21,750 nucleotides of DNA from Flavobacteriaceae bacterium (GCA_002693605.1 NZQO01000136.1:1-21750), one strand, 5' to 3'; shown: positions 8,418-16,526, counted from the stretch's first letter. A program made the numbers and translations. The notes: generated by a model not told the origin, from the sequence alone.

Positions 8418-8453
8418 TATTTATGGTCGCAACAAACGCCATTCACCACGCTA

Positions 8454-10445
8454 CTATCTGCTTTCCCTGAAATTTGAAAGGCCCTGCTGAAGCCACTCGT
8501 AATATTCATCGGCACTGGGCGTATACCCGATGGGCTGGTTTAGCAAATTTAAATCTGTGTCCATCAACACGTAATAGGGCTGCGAGTTATTCTGAAAATT
8601 GATGGTCTGGAACGTGGCCCACTTATCGCCAACGGTCTCGATATTTTTCGTGTTCCCGTTTTGCTTCAGGTAGGTAAACTGCGCACTTTCAGGAAGCTCC
8701 TTTCTATCGTCCACATATAGGGAAATGAGCACATAATCGTTTTGCAAGGTCTCAAATACATTTTCTTGGCTCCACACCTGCTCTTCCATCTTGCGGCAAT
8801 TTACGCAGGCCCATCCCGTAAAGTCTACAATTATAGGTTTGTTCTTTGCCTTGGCAACGGCCAATCCTTCATCAAAATCCTTATAGGCCTCGAGCCCCAA
8901 GGGCGCTTCCGATTCTTTCTCATAAATACTGTAAAATAGCGGGGGCGGGAAACCGCTCAAAAGCTTTAAGTTGGCGTAACTGGAATTGGTAAGGCCCGGA
9001 ATGAGATACAACATAAAGGCAACGCTAATAGCTCCCACAACGAGGTTGCCTAAGGGTGGGCGTTTCTTTTTCGGGCCGTCGTGCGGAAAACGAATAATCC
9101 CAAACAGGTAAAGCGCCAAGCCAAGGGCACATAAAATCCAAATGGCTATAAACACTTCCCGCTTCAGAATACCCCAGTGCTCTACCAAATCGGCATTGGA
9201 GAGGAATTTGAAAGCTAGGGCCAATTCTGCAAAACCCAATACCACTTTAACCGTGTTGAGCCATCCGCCACTCTTTGGGAGCGAATTCAACCAATTGGGA
9301 AACAGGGCAAACAGGGCAAAGGGCAATGCCAGTGCCAAGCCGAAGCCGGCCATCCCCATACTCAACTGCATCGCGCCACCGTCGCTCGACAATGAGCCTC
9401 CTAAAAGTGAGCCGAGAATGGGCCCGGTACAGGAAAAGGAGACGATTGCCAGGGTTAGCGCCATAAAAAATATACCAACAGCCCCGCCGAACGAACTGGC
9501 TTTATCGTCCATTTTGGAACTCCAGGAACTTGGCAAGGTTATCTCGTAATAACCGAAGAACGAAAAGGCAAAGACAATAAAAATGATAAAGAAAAGAACA
9601 TTCAAGGTTACGTTGGTCGAGATATTGTTCAATATTTCAGGATCAACAGAGTCCAAAAGATGGAAGGGCAAGCTCAACAATACGTATATGAGAAATATGA
9701 ACAAACCATAAAGAATGGCGTTACTGAGACCTTTTTTCTTTGTTTTTGAACCTTTCGTGAAAAAGGAAACCGTTAAGGGTATCATCGGAAATACGCAGGG
9801 CGTGAGTAAGGCTATAAGTCCGCCCACGAAGCCGAGCAGAAAAATGGTGAGATATCCTTTTTCCGAATCTTCGGTAGCGGTTTTGTATTGGTCCTTGCCC
9901 TTGATATTCAAGGTAAGGGCGGCCGATTTGTCCCGGTCATCCTGTGTAATTTCCGCATTGGTTAAGGTAGCCGCACCCGATTGCACGTTTAGCTGGAAGG
10001 TTTTCGTTTCGGGGGCGAGGCATTGTTCGTCATCACACACCGAATAGAAAATTTCAACCTCCACGGTTACGTTTCCGTCGCCAACCACCTCTATTTGCTG
10101 TGTAAATTCAGCGGAATCTTCAAAAAATACCACGTCGAGATCGAAAACGGGATCGTATATGGGCTCGATTGGTGGCTCGGTAGTGTTTCCCACTAACGAG
10201 AAAGTTCCATTTGTGGCGTTGAACGTGAACTCGGTGGGGATGGGGCCCAAAAATTCTTCCCCAAATTGCTCCTGGCTATAAACATGCCACCCTTCATCGA
10301 TGGTGGCTATCATCTTGATGGTGTATAAATTTTCGGTATCGTGTTCTATGGTAACGTCCCAAGCCACCGGATCCAGAATGCCCTGGGCATAGACGGAGCT
10401 ATAAAGTGCGAGAAACAGTAAAAAAAATAACTTCTTCATAATCAA
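8454..10445 (-). CDS. dsbD: Thiol:disulfide interchange protein DsbD
   Basis: 663 residues with the full three-part DsbD layout. After a signal peptide (1-20) comes the periplasmic alpha domain with Cys137 and Cys142 (SVCDDEQCLAPET). Then follows a membrane core of about eight helices between residues 197 and 485, with Cys217 (LLTPCVFPMIP) and Cys339 (SFSCTGPILG). A C-terminal thioredoxin-like gamma domain carries Cys547-Val-Asn-Cys550 (WACVNC). All three redox pairs are present, so the protein should carry electrons from cytoplasmic thioredoxin to periplasmic reducing pathways, such as cytochrome c maturation or disulfide repair. The ATG overlaps the tilS stop as ATGA. It is the last gene of the SatD-DUF3307-tilS-dsbD unit. 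Confidence 0.96.
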   Translation of the reverse strand: MIMKKLFFLLFLALYSSVYAQGILDPVAWDVTIEHDTENLYTIKMIATIDEGWHVYSQEQFGEEFLGPIPTEFTFNATNGTFSLVGNTTEPPIEPIYDPVFDLDVVFFEDSAEFTQQIEVVGDGNVTVEVEIFYSVCDDEQCLAPETKTFQLNVQSGAATLTNAEITQDDRDKSAALTLNIKGKDQYKTATEDSEKGYLTIFLLGFVGGLIALLTPCVFPMIPLTVSFFTKGSKTKKKGLSNAILYGLFIFLIYVLLSLPFHLLDSVDPEILNNISTNVTLNVLFFIIFIVFAFSFFGYYEITLPSSWSSKMDDKASSFGGAVGIFFMALTLAIVSFSCTGPILGSLLGGSLSSDGGAMQLSMGMAGFGLALALPFALFALFPNWLNSLPKSGGWLNTVKVVLGFAELALAFKFLSNADLVEHWGILKREVFIAIWILCALGLALYLFGIIRFPHDGPKKKRPPLGNLVVGAISVAFMLYLIPGLTNSSYANLKLLSGFPPPLFYSIYEKESEAPLGLEAYKDFDEGLAVAKAKNKPIIVDFTGWACVNCRKMEEQVWSQENVFETLQNDYVLISLYVDDRKELPESAQFTYLKQNGNTKNIETVGDKWATFQTINFQNNSQPYYVLMDTDLNLLNQPIGYTPSADEYYEWLQQGLSNFRESR

Positions 10446-11767
10446 CTCAAATAGGTAATCTTAAGTATTGTTTCGGTGGTTGGTTCCACCTTAAAATGGT
10501 CGTCCATCCGGTAGCCTACCACCCATACTATTTGGTCGTCGCTATCGCATAGCACATAGACGTTCGCTTTTGCCACCAAAGATACCTTTTCATCCTTAAA
10601 AAACTTGCTCAATTTCTTTTTTCCTCGCATTCCGAAGGGCTGGAATGCATCGCCTTCTTTCCATTTTCGAAGGCGCAACGGGAAGGTCAACTTTTCCTTG
10701 GCAACAAGGCACGAATTATTATTATCAGGATTGGCCAATTTCCGTACCTCTTCGAATCTCAGCTTGATTGGCGTGCGAATAATTGTAGTATTTTCGGGAA
10801 TTTCCACTTCGGAAATTTCCTCCGCATACGCACGTTCGGTTAAGAGCAATACCCCACGGTCCTTGGTCAACTTATGGGTGGGTGATAATATGGTCTTTCC
10901 ACTTTGCGCCTTGAGCAGCGAGAATACGTCGTTCCATGCCGTGAAGTGAAATGGGTGCAGCATTTCATACAGCAACGCATTTGTATTTGGGAGCTCGCGC
11001 AATTTTTCTATATGGATGGTGTAACCATCGAAATTTTCGGTTACCGCTAAGTTGTAAACCAGGGCCATGTAATCTTCTACCAATAACTGGCTGTCGAGCA
11101 GATGATGGTGTGTTTTACTGAAGCCTTCAAGAATATTGCTTGCGGCCTTCTTGAATTCTGGAATGACCTGATTTCGCAGGGCATTCCGAAGGTAATCGTT
11201 CTTTTCGTTACTGCTGTCCTCGCGCCAGTACAATTGGTGGCGCTTGGCAAACGCCAGGATTTCCTGCCGGGAGAAAGGAAGCAGGGGCCTTACCACATTT
11301 TCCGATTTTGGTGGAATTCCACTAAGGCCCCGAATGCCGGTGCCCCTAGAGAGGTTGATTAAAAAAGTCTCTAGGTCATCATCCAAATGATGGGCGGTGA
11401 GCACGTAATCATAACCGAAGTGGGTCCGAATTTCATCGAACCAGGCGTATCGCAATTCCCGTGCGGCCATTTGGATCGAGATTTTCTTGTCCTTTGCGTA
11501 TAGGGAAGTGTCAAACCGTTCAGAATAAAAGGGAACCCCAAATTTTTTAGACAGGTTTTCTACGAACAATTCATCTTCGTCACTCTCTCCGCCGCGAAGC
11601 GAGAAATTACAATGCGCCAGACCGAATTCAAATTTACCGTGGGCGATCAAGTGTGCCAAAACGACACTATCTTTCCCGCCGCTACAGGCCACCAAGATTT
11701 TTTTTTCGTTTAAATAAGGGTGTTTTTCGGCTATGTGCGCTAAAAATTTTTCAATTAGCATAATCAT
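10442..11767 (-). CDS. tilS: tRNA(Ile)-lysidine synthase
   Basis: 441 residues. The N-terminal ATP pyrophosphatase domain has the PP-loop SGGKDS at 29-34 (VACSGGKDSVVLAHL), followed by AHCNFSLRG and DYVLTAHHLDDDLETFLINLSRGTG with RGLSGIP. The C-terminal TilS_C domain is recognisable from RKWKEGDAFQPFGMRGKKKLSKFFKDEKVS. The enzyme attaches lysine to C34 of the CAU-anticodon tRNA-Ile so that it reads AUA, an essential step in most bacteria. The start overlaps the stop of the DUF3307-like gene (ATGA) and its own stop overlaps the dsbD start. A second in-frame ATG two codons downstream is possible. Confidence 0.96.
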   Translation of the reverse strand: MIMLIEKFLAHIAEKHPYLNEKKILVACSGGKDSVVLAHLIAHGKFEFGLAHCNFSLRGGESDEDELFVENLSKKFGVPFYSERFDTSLYAKDKKISIQMAARELRYAWFDEIRTHFGYDYVLTAHHLDDDLETFLINLSRGTGIRGLSGIPPKSENVVRPLLPFSRQEILAFAKRHQLYWREDSSNEKNDYLRNALRNQVIPEFKKAASNILEGFSKTHHHLLDSQLLVEDYMALVYNLAVTENFDGYTIHIEKLRELPNTNALLYEMLHPFHFTAWNDVFSLLKAQSGKTILSPTHKLTKDRGVLLLTERAYAEEISEVEIPENTTIIRTPIKLRFEEVRKLANPDNNNSCLVAKEKLTFPLRLRKWKEGDAFQPFGMRGKKKLSKFFKDEKVSLVAKANVYVLCDSDDQIVWVVGYRMDDHFKVEPTTETILKITYLS

Positions 11768-12468
11768 ATCAATTTTACAAGTATACCTAAGGCAACCGCA
11801 ATACCAAAACTGAGCATAGTTCCAATTAAAACATATTCTGTTTTTAGGGTATCGTCGCTTCTATAGCGCAAAATAGATTTTGCCGCTATGAGGAAGCCCA
11901 CGGCTTCATAATGATCTACCAATATAAATGTAAGGGTGAGTAATCGCTCTAGAATGCCTATTAACTTACCGGCATTGGGAAGCTCGTTATCGATGGTCAC
12001 TTCTATTGCGCTGGCCGAGAATACTTCCTGGATAAAGAAATTAGCTGGGCGTATGCAAAGCACGTAGGCGACGATTATAAACACACTTGTAGCAGAAATG
12101 GGGGGTGCCCACATAGGGTCAATCCCCACAAAGGCAGAAAAAGATACGCACACACTGGCCAATATAATCATGTGCAATATCTGATCTATAAAGAAAGAAT
12201 ACCTCCCCACGTGCTTGCTGCGCGTGATGTATTTTTTGGAGCCGTCAATAATATAATGGGTTACTGCTATTATGAGCGCTCCGTAAAAGAACGTCCATTG
12301 AAAGGAGAAGCACCACGAGAGCAGGAAAACTGTTAAAATGTGCCAAAGCAGAAGGGTACTTTTAAATCCGAGCGCGTTCTTTTGGTGCGCCATCTTTTCG
12401 GTCTGAAAGAAAAAATCAGCCAACAAATGCGCTAACAGTTGGTAGAGTATAAAGGTAAAAGTATCCAT
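11764..12468 (-). CDS. DUF3307-like integral membrane protein
   Basis: 234 residues with about six predicted membrane helices. I recognise the DUF3307 pattern: HLLADFFFQTE near the N-terminus (His14, Asp18, Gln22), His43, THYIIDGSKKY (His71, Asp75), FFIDQILHM (Asp95, Gln96, His99) and a conserved-looking C-terminal GKLIGILERLL... AVGFLIAAKSILRY. The polar His/Asp/Gln residues lie within or beside membrane segments, which suggests metal or substrate handling in the membrane; that is inference. The family has no established function that I know. It starts 6 bp after the SatD-like gene, and this pairing recurs in Bacteroidota to my knowledge. Its stop overlaps the tilS start. Confidence 0.8.
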   Translation of the reverse strand: MDTFTFILYQLLAHLLADFFFQTEKMAHQKNALGFKSTLLLWHILTVFLLSWCFSFQWTFFYGALIIAVTHYIIDGSKKYITRSKHVGRYSFFIDQILHMIILASVCVSFSAFVGIDPMWAPPISATSVFIIVAYVLCIRPANFFIQEVFSASAIEVTIDNELPNAGKLIGILERLLTLTFILVDHYEAVGFLIAAKSILRYRSDDTLKTEYVLIGTMLSFGIAVALGILVKLI

Positions 12469-12474
12469 ACGCGC

Positions 12475-13161
12475 TTATTTTGCAAACAATTCGGAATACA
12501 GCTCAACGGCGTTCTCGATGGCATTCCACCCTACGCTGGTGGAATGCTGGTTCACCACCGATTGGTTAATGCCTAGCTTTTCGGAAATTTCCTCTTCGGA
12601 AAACCCCATCAGTTTGTAATAAACTACCTCACTCTGACGTGCCGTAGCCTTGACGAACAGCACATCCAATAGCGCCATAAGCGCGTCGAGCAAGCGGTTG
12701 TCGCTCGGTGTGGCCGACTCGAAGAACAGGGTATTCTTGATAACCACGCGTTCCTTGTCGTGGGTATTCATGCCGCTTATGGCACGACCCGATAAATAAA
12801 TTGCCTCCCCATCTACAACGCCAGCTTCAGGGTCAAATTGCCGTAACGGCCCATACCCAATGGCAAGCCTTATTCCGTAGGTTTTAAATAACCTCAACTT
12901 GTTTTTTTGGTCGACATAATTTTCATCCGGAAATGAAATGGATTTCACAAAGCTCTTTATAGCCAACGCCACCCGTAGCCCGTCGTGCGGGTTACGCGGC
13001 ACACATTCTATATAATCACCTTTTATTAAGCGGCCGAAACAATTGAATCGCCCCTGAAGCTCTTCGATTAGACGAAGAAGCAATGTGCTTAGCTCGTTTT
13101 TGTCAGCAACGGTGAGCTCGGTAGATGCAATAATATCGCCTGATATAACTGAGTATTTCAT
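12475..13161 (-). CDS. SatD-family protein: cyclase-like domain plus helix-turn-helix
   Basis: 228 residues. The N-terminal two thirds fit the Bacteroidota SatD family: ISGDIIAST (7-14), GRLIKGDYIECVP (43-55), ALAIKSFVKS (65-74), IRLAIGYGPL (97-106) and DGEAIYLSGRA (117-127). The C-terminus (about 172-209, GFSEEEISEKLGINQSVVNQHS) is a sigma-70 region 4/LuxR-like helix-turn-helix. The motif order resembles class III nucleotidyl cyclases, with Asp9 and Asp49 in the metal positions. SatD is named from a streptococcal locus linked to secretion and acid tolerance; its biochemical activity is unknown to me. It is the first gene of its operon, preceded by a -7 element and TATAGGT repeats that might be its own binding sites. 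The family call is good; any enzymatic activity is inference. Confidence 0.8.
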   Translation of the reverse strand: MKYSVISGDIIASTELTVADKNELSTLLLRLIEELQGRFNCFGRLIKGDYIECVPRNPHDGLRVALAIKSFVKSISFPDENYVDQKNKLRLFKTYGIRLAIGYGPLRQFDPEAGVVDGEAIYLSGRAISGMNTHDKERVVIKNTLFFESATPSDNRLLDALMALLDVLFVKATARQSEVVYYKLMGFSEEEISEKLGINQSVVNQHSTSVGWNAIENAVELYSELFAK

Positions 13162-13183
13162 AATTCGAAACTATAAGCAATAC

Positions 13184-13191
13184 CAAATATA
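13184..13191 (-). promoter_or_regulatory. Candidate -7 element for the SatD-like operon
   Basis: On the minus strand this reads TATATTTG, an exact TAnnTTTG match, 22 bp upstream of the ATG at 13161. No TTG is found at the usual distance upstream, where the DNA is almost pure A/T, so only half of the promoter is supported. Confidence 0.5.
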
Positions 13192-13200
13192 AGCAATTTT

Positions 13201-13236
13201 ACCTATATAATATATTTATTTGTATTTAAACCTATA
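13201..13236. repeat. Two direct copies of ACCTATA upstream of the SatD-like gene
   Basis: ACCTATA occurs at 13201-13207 and 13230-13236, 29 bp apart. The second copy is one arm of the hairpin at 13229-13253, so a third copy is present in inverse orientation. The sites lie just upstream of the candidate -7 element of the SatD-like gene and could be operators. Confidence 0.35.
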
Positions 13237-13253
13237 AATAGTGTTTATAGGTT
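13229..13253 (-). terminator. Hairpin at the end of pabB, possible terminator
   Basis: AACCTATAAA (13229-13238) and TTTATAGGTT (13244-13253) form a perfect 10-bp stem with a five-base loop. The stem includes the last base of the pabB stop codon. It is AU-rich and is followed on the minus strand by an A/T-rich but not pure T tract, so termination may be weak. Confidence 0.5.
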
Positions 13254-14551
13254 CAGCTAGCTTTATTCTCTAGCACCTTCCTAAGTGCCGCCGCCTTTAC
13301 CAAGCATTCCTCATATTCAGCGATGGGAAGACTTTTCGCGGTAATCGCCCCACCCACCGAAAAGCTAACGTATTTTTTATCTGCATTGAATAAGATACTT
13401 CTAATTACCACATTAAAGTCGAAATCGCCCGTGGGAGTAATATAGCCAATGGCGCCACTGTACAGGCCGCGCTTGGCATCTTCCAGTTTCTCAATAATTT
13501 TCATGGCCGAAATTTTCGGGGCGCCGGTCATACTCCCCATCGGGAAGGTTTGCGCCAAAACCTCTACGGCACTTATATCGGGACGGGTATTGCAGCTAAT
13601 GGTAGAAATTAATTGGTGCACCTGCTTGAAGGTATACCCCTTACACAATTCATCTACCCGAACGCTTCCTTTTTCGGCAATTCTCGACAAATCGTTGCGA
13701 ACCAAATCGGTAATCATAATATTCTCGCTGCGCTCTTTCGGGTCGCGCTCCAGCGCGGCTAGGGCAGCGCTATCAGCTTTGGGGTCTTGGTGACGTCTCG
13801 CCGTTCCCTTAATGGGTTGCGAAACGACCTTACTCCCTATTTTGGAGAGATAACGTTCGGGTGAGGCCGAAAGTGCATAGAAACCTTCCAATTTCAGAAA
13901 GGTGGCGAAGGGGGGCGATGAAATAGAATTTAAATGGAAAAAAGCGTTCAACGGATCTAGGTCGGAATTATCGGCATAAAACTCCTGACAGAGGTTCGCT
14001 TCGTATATGTCACCTCGTTCTATATGTTGCAACATAGCCGTGGCCTTTTCTAGATAAGAGGCCCTGGAGGTTCGCGCCCGCAATTTTATATGGAGCGCCT
14101 CGGTGGGGGGAATAATTAACGAGTTGATATTTTTCCAATCGGTTGCCATATCCTCGGCTGTTGAGGATAAGTAATGTAGCTCTACATCGGTTTCGGTAAA
14201 TAAAAATAGTCTCTTGGGCTGGAAAAAGTAGAGTTCGGGAAATAGCAATCCGTCGAAATTTTCAGAAGTTAGCCGCTCTACGTCATTTTTCAAGTCGTAC
14301 GATAAATATCCAAAAATCCAATCGTTTGTGCTACGCTGGTATTCATCCAATTTCCGAAAAGCTCCTTCAGAATCAGTTTTTACGGCCGTAGCGGCATCGA
14401 CCGCCAAAATCGCCTCATAGGTGTGGTTATGGCCTGCATACTCGTTACTATCTAGCCAAACCACTTCGTGAAACTGCTGTGCCCAGTGTAGTAATTGCTC
14501 CTTGAGCTCCTGGGTAAGGGTAATGGAAAACGTCTTTACCGTTCGGTTCAT
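13253..14551 (-). CDS. pabB: Aminodeoxychorismate synthase component I
   Basis: 432 residues, a chorismate-binding enzyme. It converts chorismate to 4-amino-4-deoxychorismate using ammonia from a separate glutaminase (PabA), on the way to p-aminobenzoate and folate. Conserved segments are ERGDIYEANLCQEF (178-191), YALSASPERYL (225-235), SQPIKGTARR (244-253), ENIMITDLVRNDLSRIAEKGSV (276-297), QTFPMGSMTGAPKISAM (334-350) and GAIGYITPTGDFDFNVVIRS (366-385). Lys248 in PIKGT distinguishes PabB from anthranilate synthase TrpE, which has PIAGT. The weakly conserved first 160 residues are the usual N-terminal domain. Its ATG overlaps the stop of the FMN reductase gene (ATGA). No pabA or pabC is visible in the window. 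Confidence 0.93.
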   Translation of the reverse strand: MNRTVKTFSITLTQELKEQLLHWAQQFHEVVWLDSNEYAGHNHTYEAILAVDAATAVKTDSEGAFRKLDEYQRSTNDWIFGYLSYDLKNDVERLTSENFDGLLFPELYFFQPKRLFLFTETDVELHYLSSTAEDMATDWKNINSLIIPPTEALHIKLRARTSRASYLEKATAMLQHIERGDIYEANLCQEFYADNSDLDPLNAFFHLNSISSPPFATFLKLEGFYALSASPERYLSKIGSKVVSQPIKGTARRHQDPKADSAALAALERDPKERSENIMITDLVRNDLSRIAEKGSVRVDELCKGYTFKQVHQLISTISCNTRPDISAVEVLAQTFPMGSMTGAPKISAMKIIEKLEDAKRGLYSGAIGYITPTGDFDFNVVIRSILFNADKKYVSFSVGGAITAKSLPIAEYEECLVKAAALRKVLENKAS

Positions 14552-15090
14552 AGTTCAATTTGATGCGAAAAGTTTTGGACTACATCCAACATTCCCAAAT
14601 AGAGCGTCTCATTGACCATGCGTTGTTTTGAAACGGAGAAATTTTCATCGAAATTGGGAAGCGAGAAACTATCTACTACCTCCCCGCCAAACCGCGGCAA
14701 AACACCTTTTGTATATTCAAGGGCCGAAGCAGCGCCACGCTTGCCCCGGGACGTGCTAACGAGCAGTATTTTTTTATCTTTCAGAAAATTTCGATCCAGG
14801 CGCGACAACCAATCGAGTGTGTTCTTAAAATACGCTGAGACCGTACCGTTGTGCTCGTTGACCGAAATGATAAGGGCATCGGCCGATTTAATTTCATGGA
14901 GCAGCGCGTGTACGTTAGACCCAAACCCTGCCTCGCGCTCAAGATCTTCACTGTACATAGGAAGAGCGAAATCGGTTAGCTTAATTAATTGCACCTGCTG
15001 CGAGGCTATAGATTTAACGAGAAACTCGAGCAACATATGGTTAATTGAATTGGAGCTATTACTTCCAGCAAAGACGAGGATGTTCTTCAT
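14548..15090 (-). CDS. NADPH-dependent FMN reductase-family flavoprotein
   Basis: 180 residues with a flavodoxin-like fold. The FMN phosphate loop is VFAGSNSSNSIN (6-17), with an LPMYSEDLE loop at 43-51. The flavin-ring loop EHNGTVSAYFKNTLDWLSR (79-97) matches the family pattern ExNGs...KNalDW. These enzymes reduce FMN, quinones, azo dyes or metal oxyanions with NAD(P)H; the substrate here is unknown. The segment after the third strand, STSRGKRGAASAL, replaces the common SxSPGxxGGxxA, so it is not a textbook ChrR/ArsH protein. It is translationally coupled to pabB by a 4-bp overlap. A TATCTTTG (-7-like, 15095-15102) lies so close to the ATG that transcription from it would be nearly leaderless. 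Confidence 0.85.
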   Translation of the reverse strand: MKNILVFAGSNSSNSINHMLLEFLVKSIASQQVQLIKLTDFALPMYSEDLEREAGFGSNVHALLHEIKSADALIISVNEHNGTVSAYFKNTLDWLSRLDRNFLKDKKILLVSTSRGKRGAASALEYTKGVLPRFGGEVVDSFSLPNFDENFSVSKQRMVNETLYLGMLDVVQNFSHQIEL

Positions 15091-15276
15091 TATTCAAAGA
15101 TATTTAAATTAAATAAGGGACGGGCAGAAATCTTACGGCCCGGATACTGAAGGTAGATTCAATCGCGCCCAATGGCAGGTAAATCATATCTCAAAAACTT
15201 CTTAATATATGGTATCGATTTGCAGTTCATCGAGCTAACTTCACACTTGAACGAAAACTTCTGTTTTTCAACGTTT

Positions 15277-15284
15277 TAATTTTG
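15277..15284 (+). promoter_or_regulatory. Candidate -7 element for the 15344 surface-protein gene
   Basis: TAATTTTG matches TAnnTTTG exactly, about 60 bp upstream of the ATG at 15344. The nearest upstream TTG (15247-15249) is 27 bp away, longer than the usual 17-23. The rest of the 15091-15343 gap shows no gene. Confidence 0.4.
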
Positions 15285-15343
15285 TTTGTAGGTAGGAAAT
15301 TTCCGGAACATTGTCATCAGATAACCCCAAATTATCTTCATTT

Positions 15344-16526
15344 ATGAAAAAGTCTACTTATGTTTTACAGCTTATTTGCTGTCTAATTTTTGCAACTTCT
15401 ATACACGCACAAGTTGGAATTGGCACTACGGCGCCGGGCAGCATGCTCGACGTACAGGCCAACGACCCCGCAAACCCATCAAACAAGGACGGAATTCTCA
15501 TTCCGCGCATCAATGCGCTTCCCGATGTAAACCCAGGTTCCGCCCAAAACGGAATGATGGTATTCCTGACCACTAACGACGGAACGTACAGTAAAGGATT
15601 TCATTACTGGGATGACCCCGCGAAGAAATGGATATCTATTGGTGCCGAAGAATGGAAGGACGGTCAAAATGCATCTGGTGATGATTATATTTATGCGGCA
15701 CAGGCACGATTGAGCGGTACCGATATCGTGGTAACCGATGATGGCCGAATAGGCTTCGGAACGGATGATCCCATTGAACGCTTCGAATTCAAGGGCCCGG
15801 GAGATAATGATATGCAGATTACCAGCGCAAATGCCAATCCGCCAAACTATATCCTTTACAATACGGGAGGAACTCTCGATACCCCGGGACCCTTGGCGGC
15901 TAACGGAGAAATTGGTTCCTTCATCGTGAAGACACACGACGGGACAAAGGTGGTTGAAACCGGAGGCTTTCGCTTTTACATGGACGGAGTCGCTACGGCA
16001 GGTAGTGCCCCCACACGTTTTGTGATTAATACCACTCCTGAGGGAACCGTAAGCCAAGTGGAACGCATCGTGGTTCGCAGCAACGGAAATGTGGGGCTGG
16101 AGCACTCCCACCCCCACCACCCGACTTGACGTTAACGGAAACGCACGGGTTCGAGGGCTCGGAGAAGGAGCGGTTTATAGCGATGCCAATGGAAATCTCA
16201 CCAATACGCCCATAGGCCCACAAATTGTTGCTGCAGGGAAAGTAGCCCCTTCTGGGACAGAATACAAAATAAGGGGCGCTAGCGTAAGCAAGGCTGCCGT
16301 AGGATCTTATAACGTGGTATTCACGAACCCACGGCCAACATCTAATTATATTATACAACTAACCTTATTGAACTGCGAACCCTGCGGGACTGATGATAGT
16401 TTAAACATCTATTACTCCAACCAAAGAGAGGCCGGATTTAGGGTATCCATAGGATCTAATGATAACGGTGGGACGGTAAAGACACCCACTGATTCAGAAT
16501 TCATGTTTACCGTAATCGATTTTTAA
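15344..16526 (+). pseudogene. Cell-surface protein gene with a single-base frameshift
   Basis: The frame from the ATG at 15344 encodes a signal peptide (MKKSTYVLQL... HAQ) and the segment QVGIGTTAPGSMLDV, common at the mature N-terminus of Bacteroidota surface proteins. It stops at 16129. A second frame carries the rest of the protein to a stop at 16526. Removing the A at 16101 turns GGGCTGGAGCACTCC into codons for NVGLGTPTPTTRLDVNGNAR, the expected repeat of the N-terminal motif, and gives one continuous 393-residue protein. The C-terminal 95 residues look like a beta-rich domain of the kind seen in tail-fibre or lectin-like proteins; this is a weak call. There is no T9SS tail. The insertion may be a real mutation or an assembly error near a C-rich run (CCCACCCCCACC). 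A TTG at 15311 is an alternative start but would bury the signal peptide. Confidence 0.75.

Larger units (their letters stand above)
8135..8453. other. 319-bp gene-free region upstream of pfkA and downstream of dsbD
   Basis: AT-rich stretch with no convincing reading frame on either strand. It must hold the pfkA promoter, although I find no strict TAnnTTTG on the minus strand. It contains an inverted repeat at 8223-8240, three copies of a 7-base motif (8256-8262 inverted, 8285-8291, 8347-8353) and the dsbD terminator hairpin at 8389-8417. Two plus-strand TAnnTTTG matches (TATATTTG at 8263 and TAGGTTTG at 8377) have no gene downstream. Confidence 0.6.

Noticed and set aside
13253..14551. TrpE (anthranilate synthase) as the identity of the chorismate enzyme
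   Set aside because: PIKGT with Lys248 is the PabB form; TrpE has PIAGT, and no trp gene is adjacent.
14612..15112. Plus-strand frame of 166 codons opposite the FMN reductase gene
   Set aside because: Arg/Ser/Leu-rich translation without a motif; the opposite strand encodes a clear flavoprotein coupled to pabB.
15479..16120. Minus-strand frame of 213 codons within the frameshifted surface-protein gene
   Set aside because: The plus-strand frames carry a signal peptide and matched motifs on both sides of the frameshift; the minus frame has no start context or domain.
16089..16526. Independent 145-codon gene starting at 16089
   Set aside because: Its first residues (MWGWSTPTPTTRLDV) are the out-of-frame remainder of the upstream protein; there is no signal peptide or promoter. 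It is better explained as the 3' part of a frameshifted gene.
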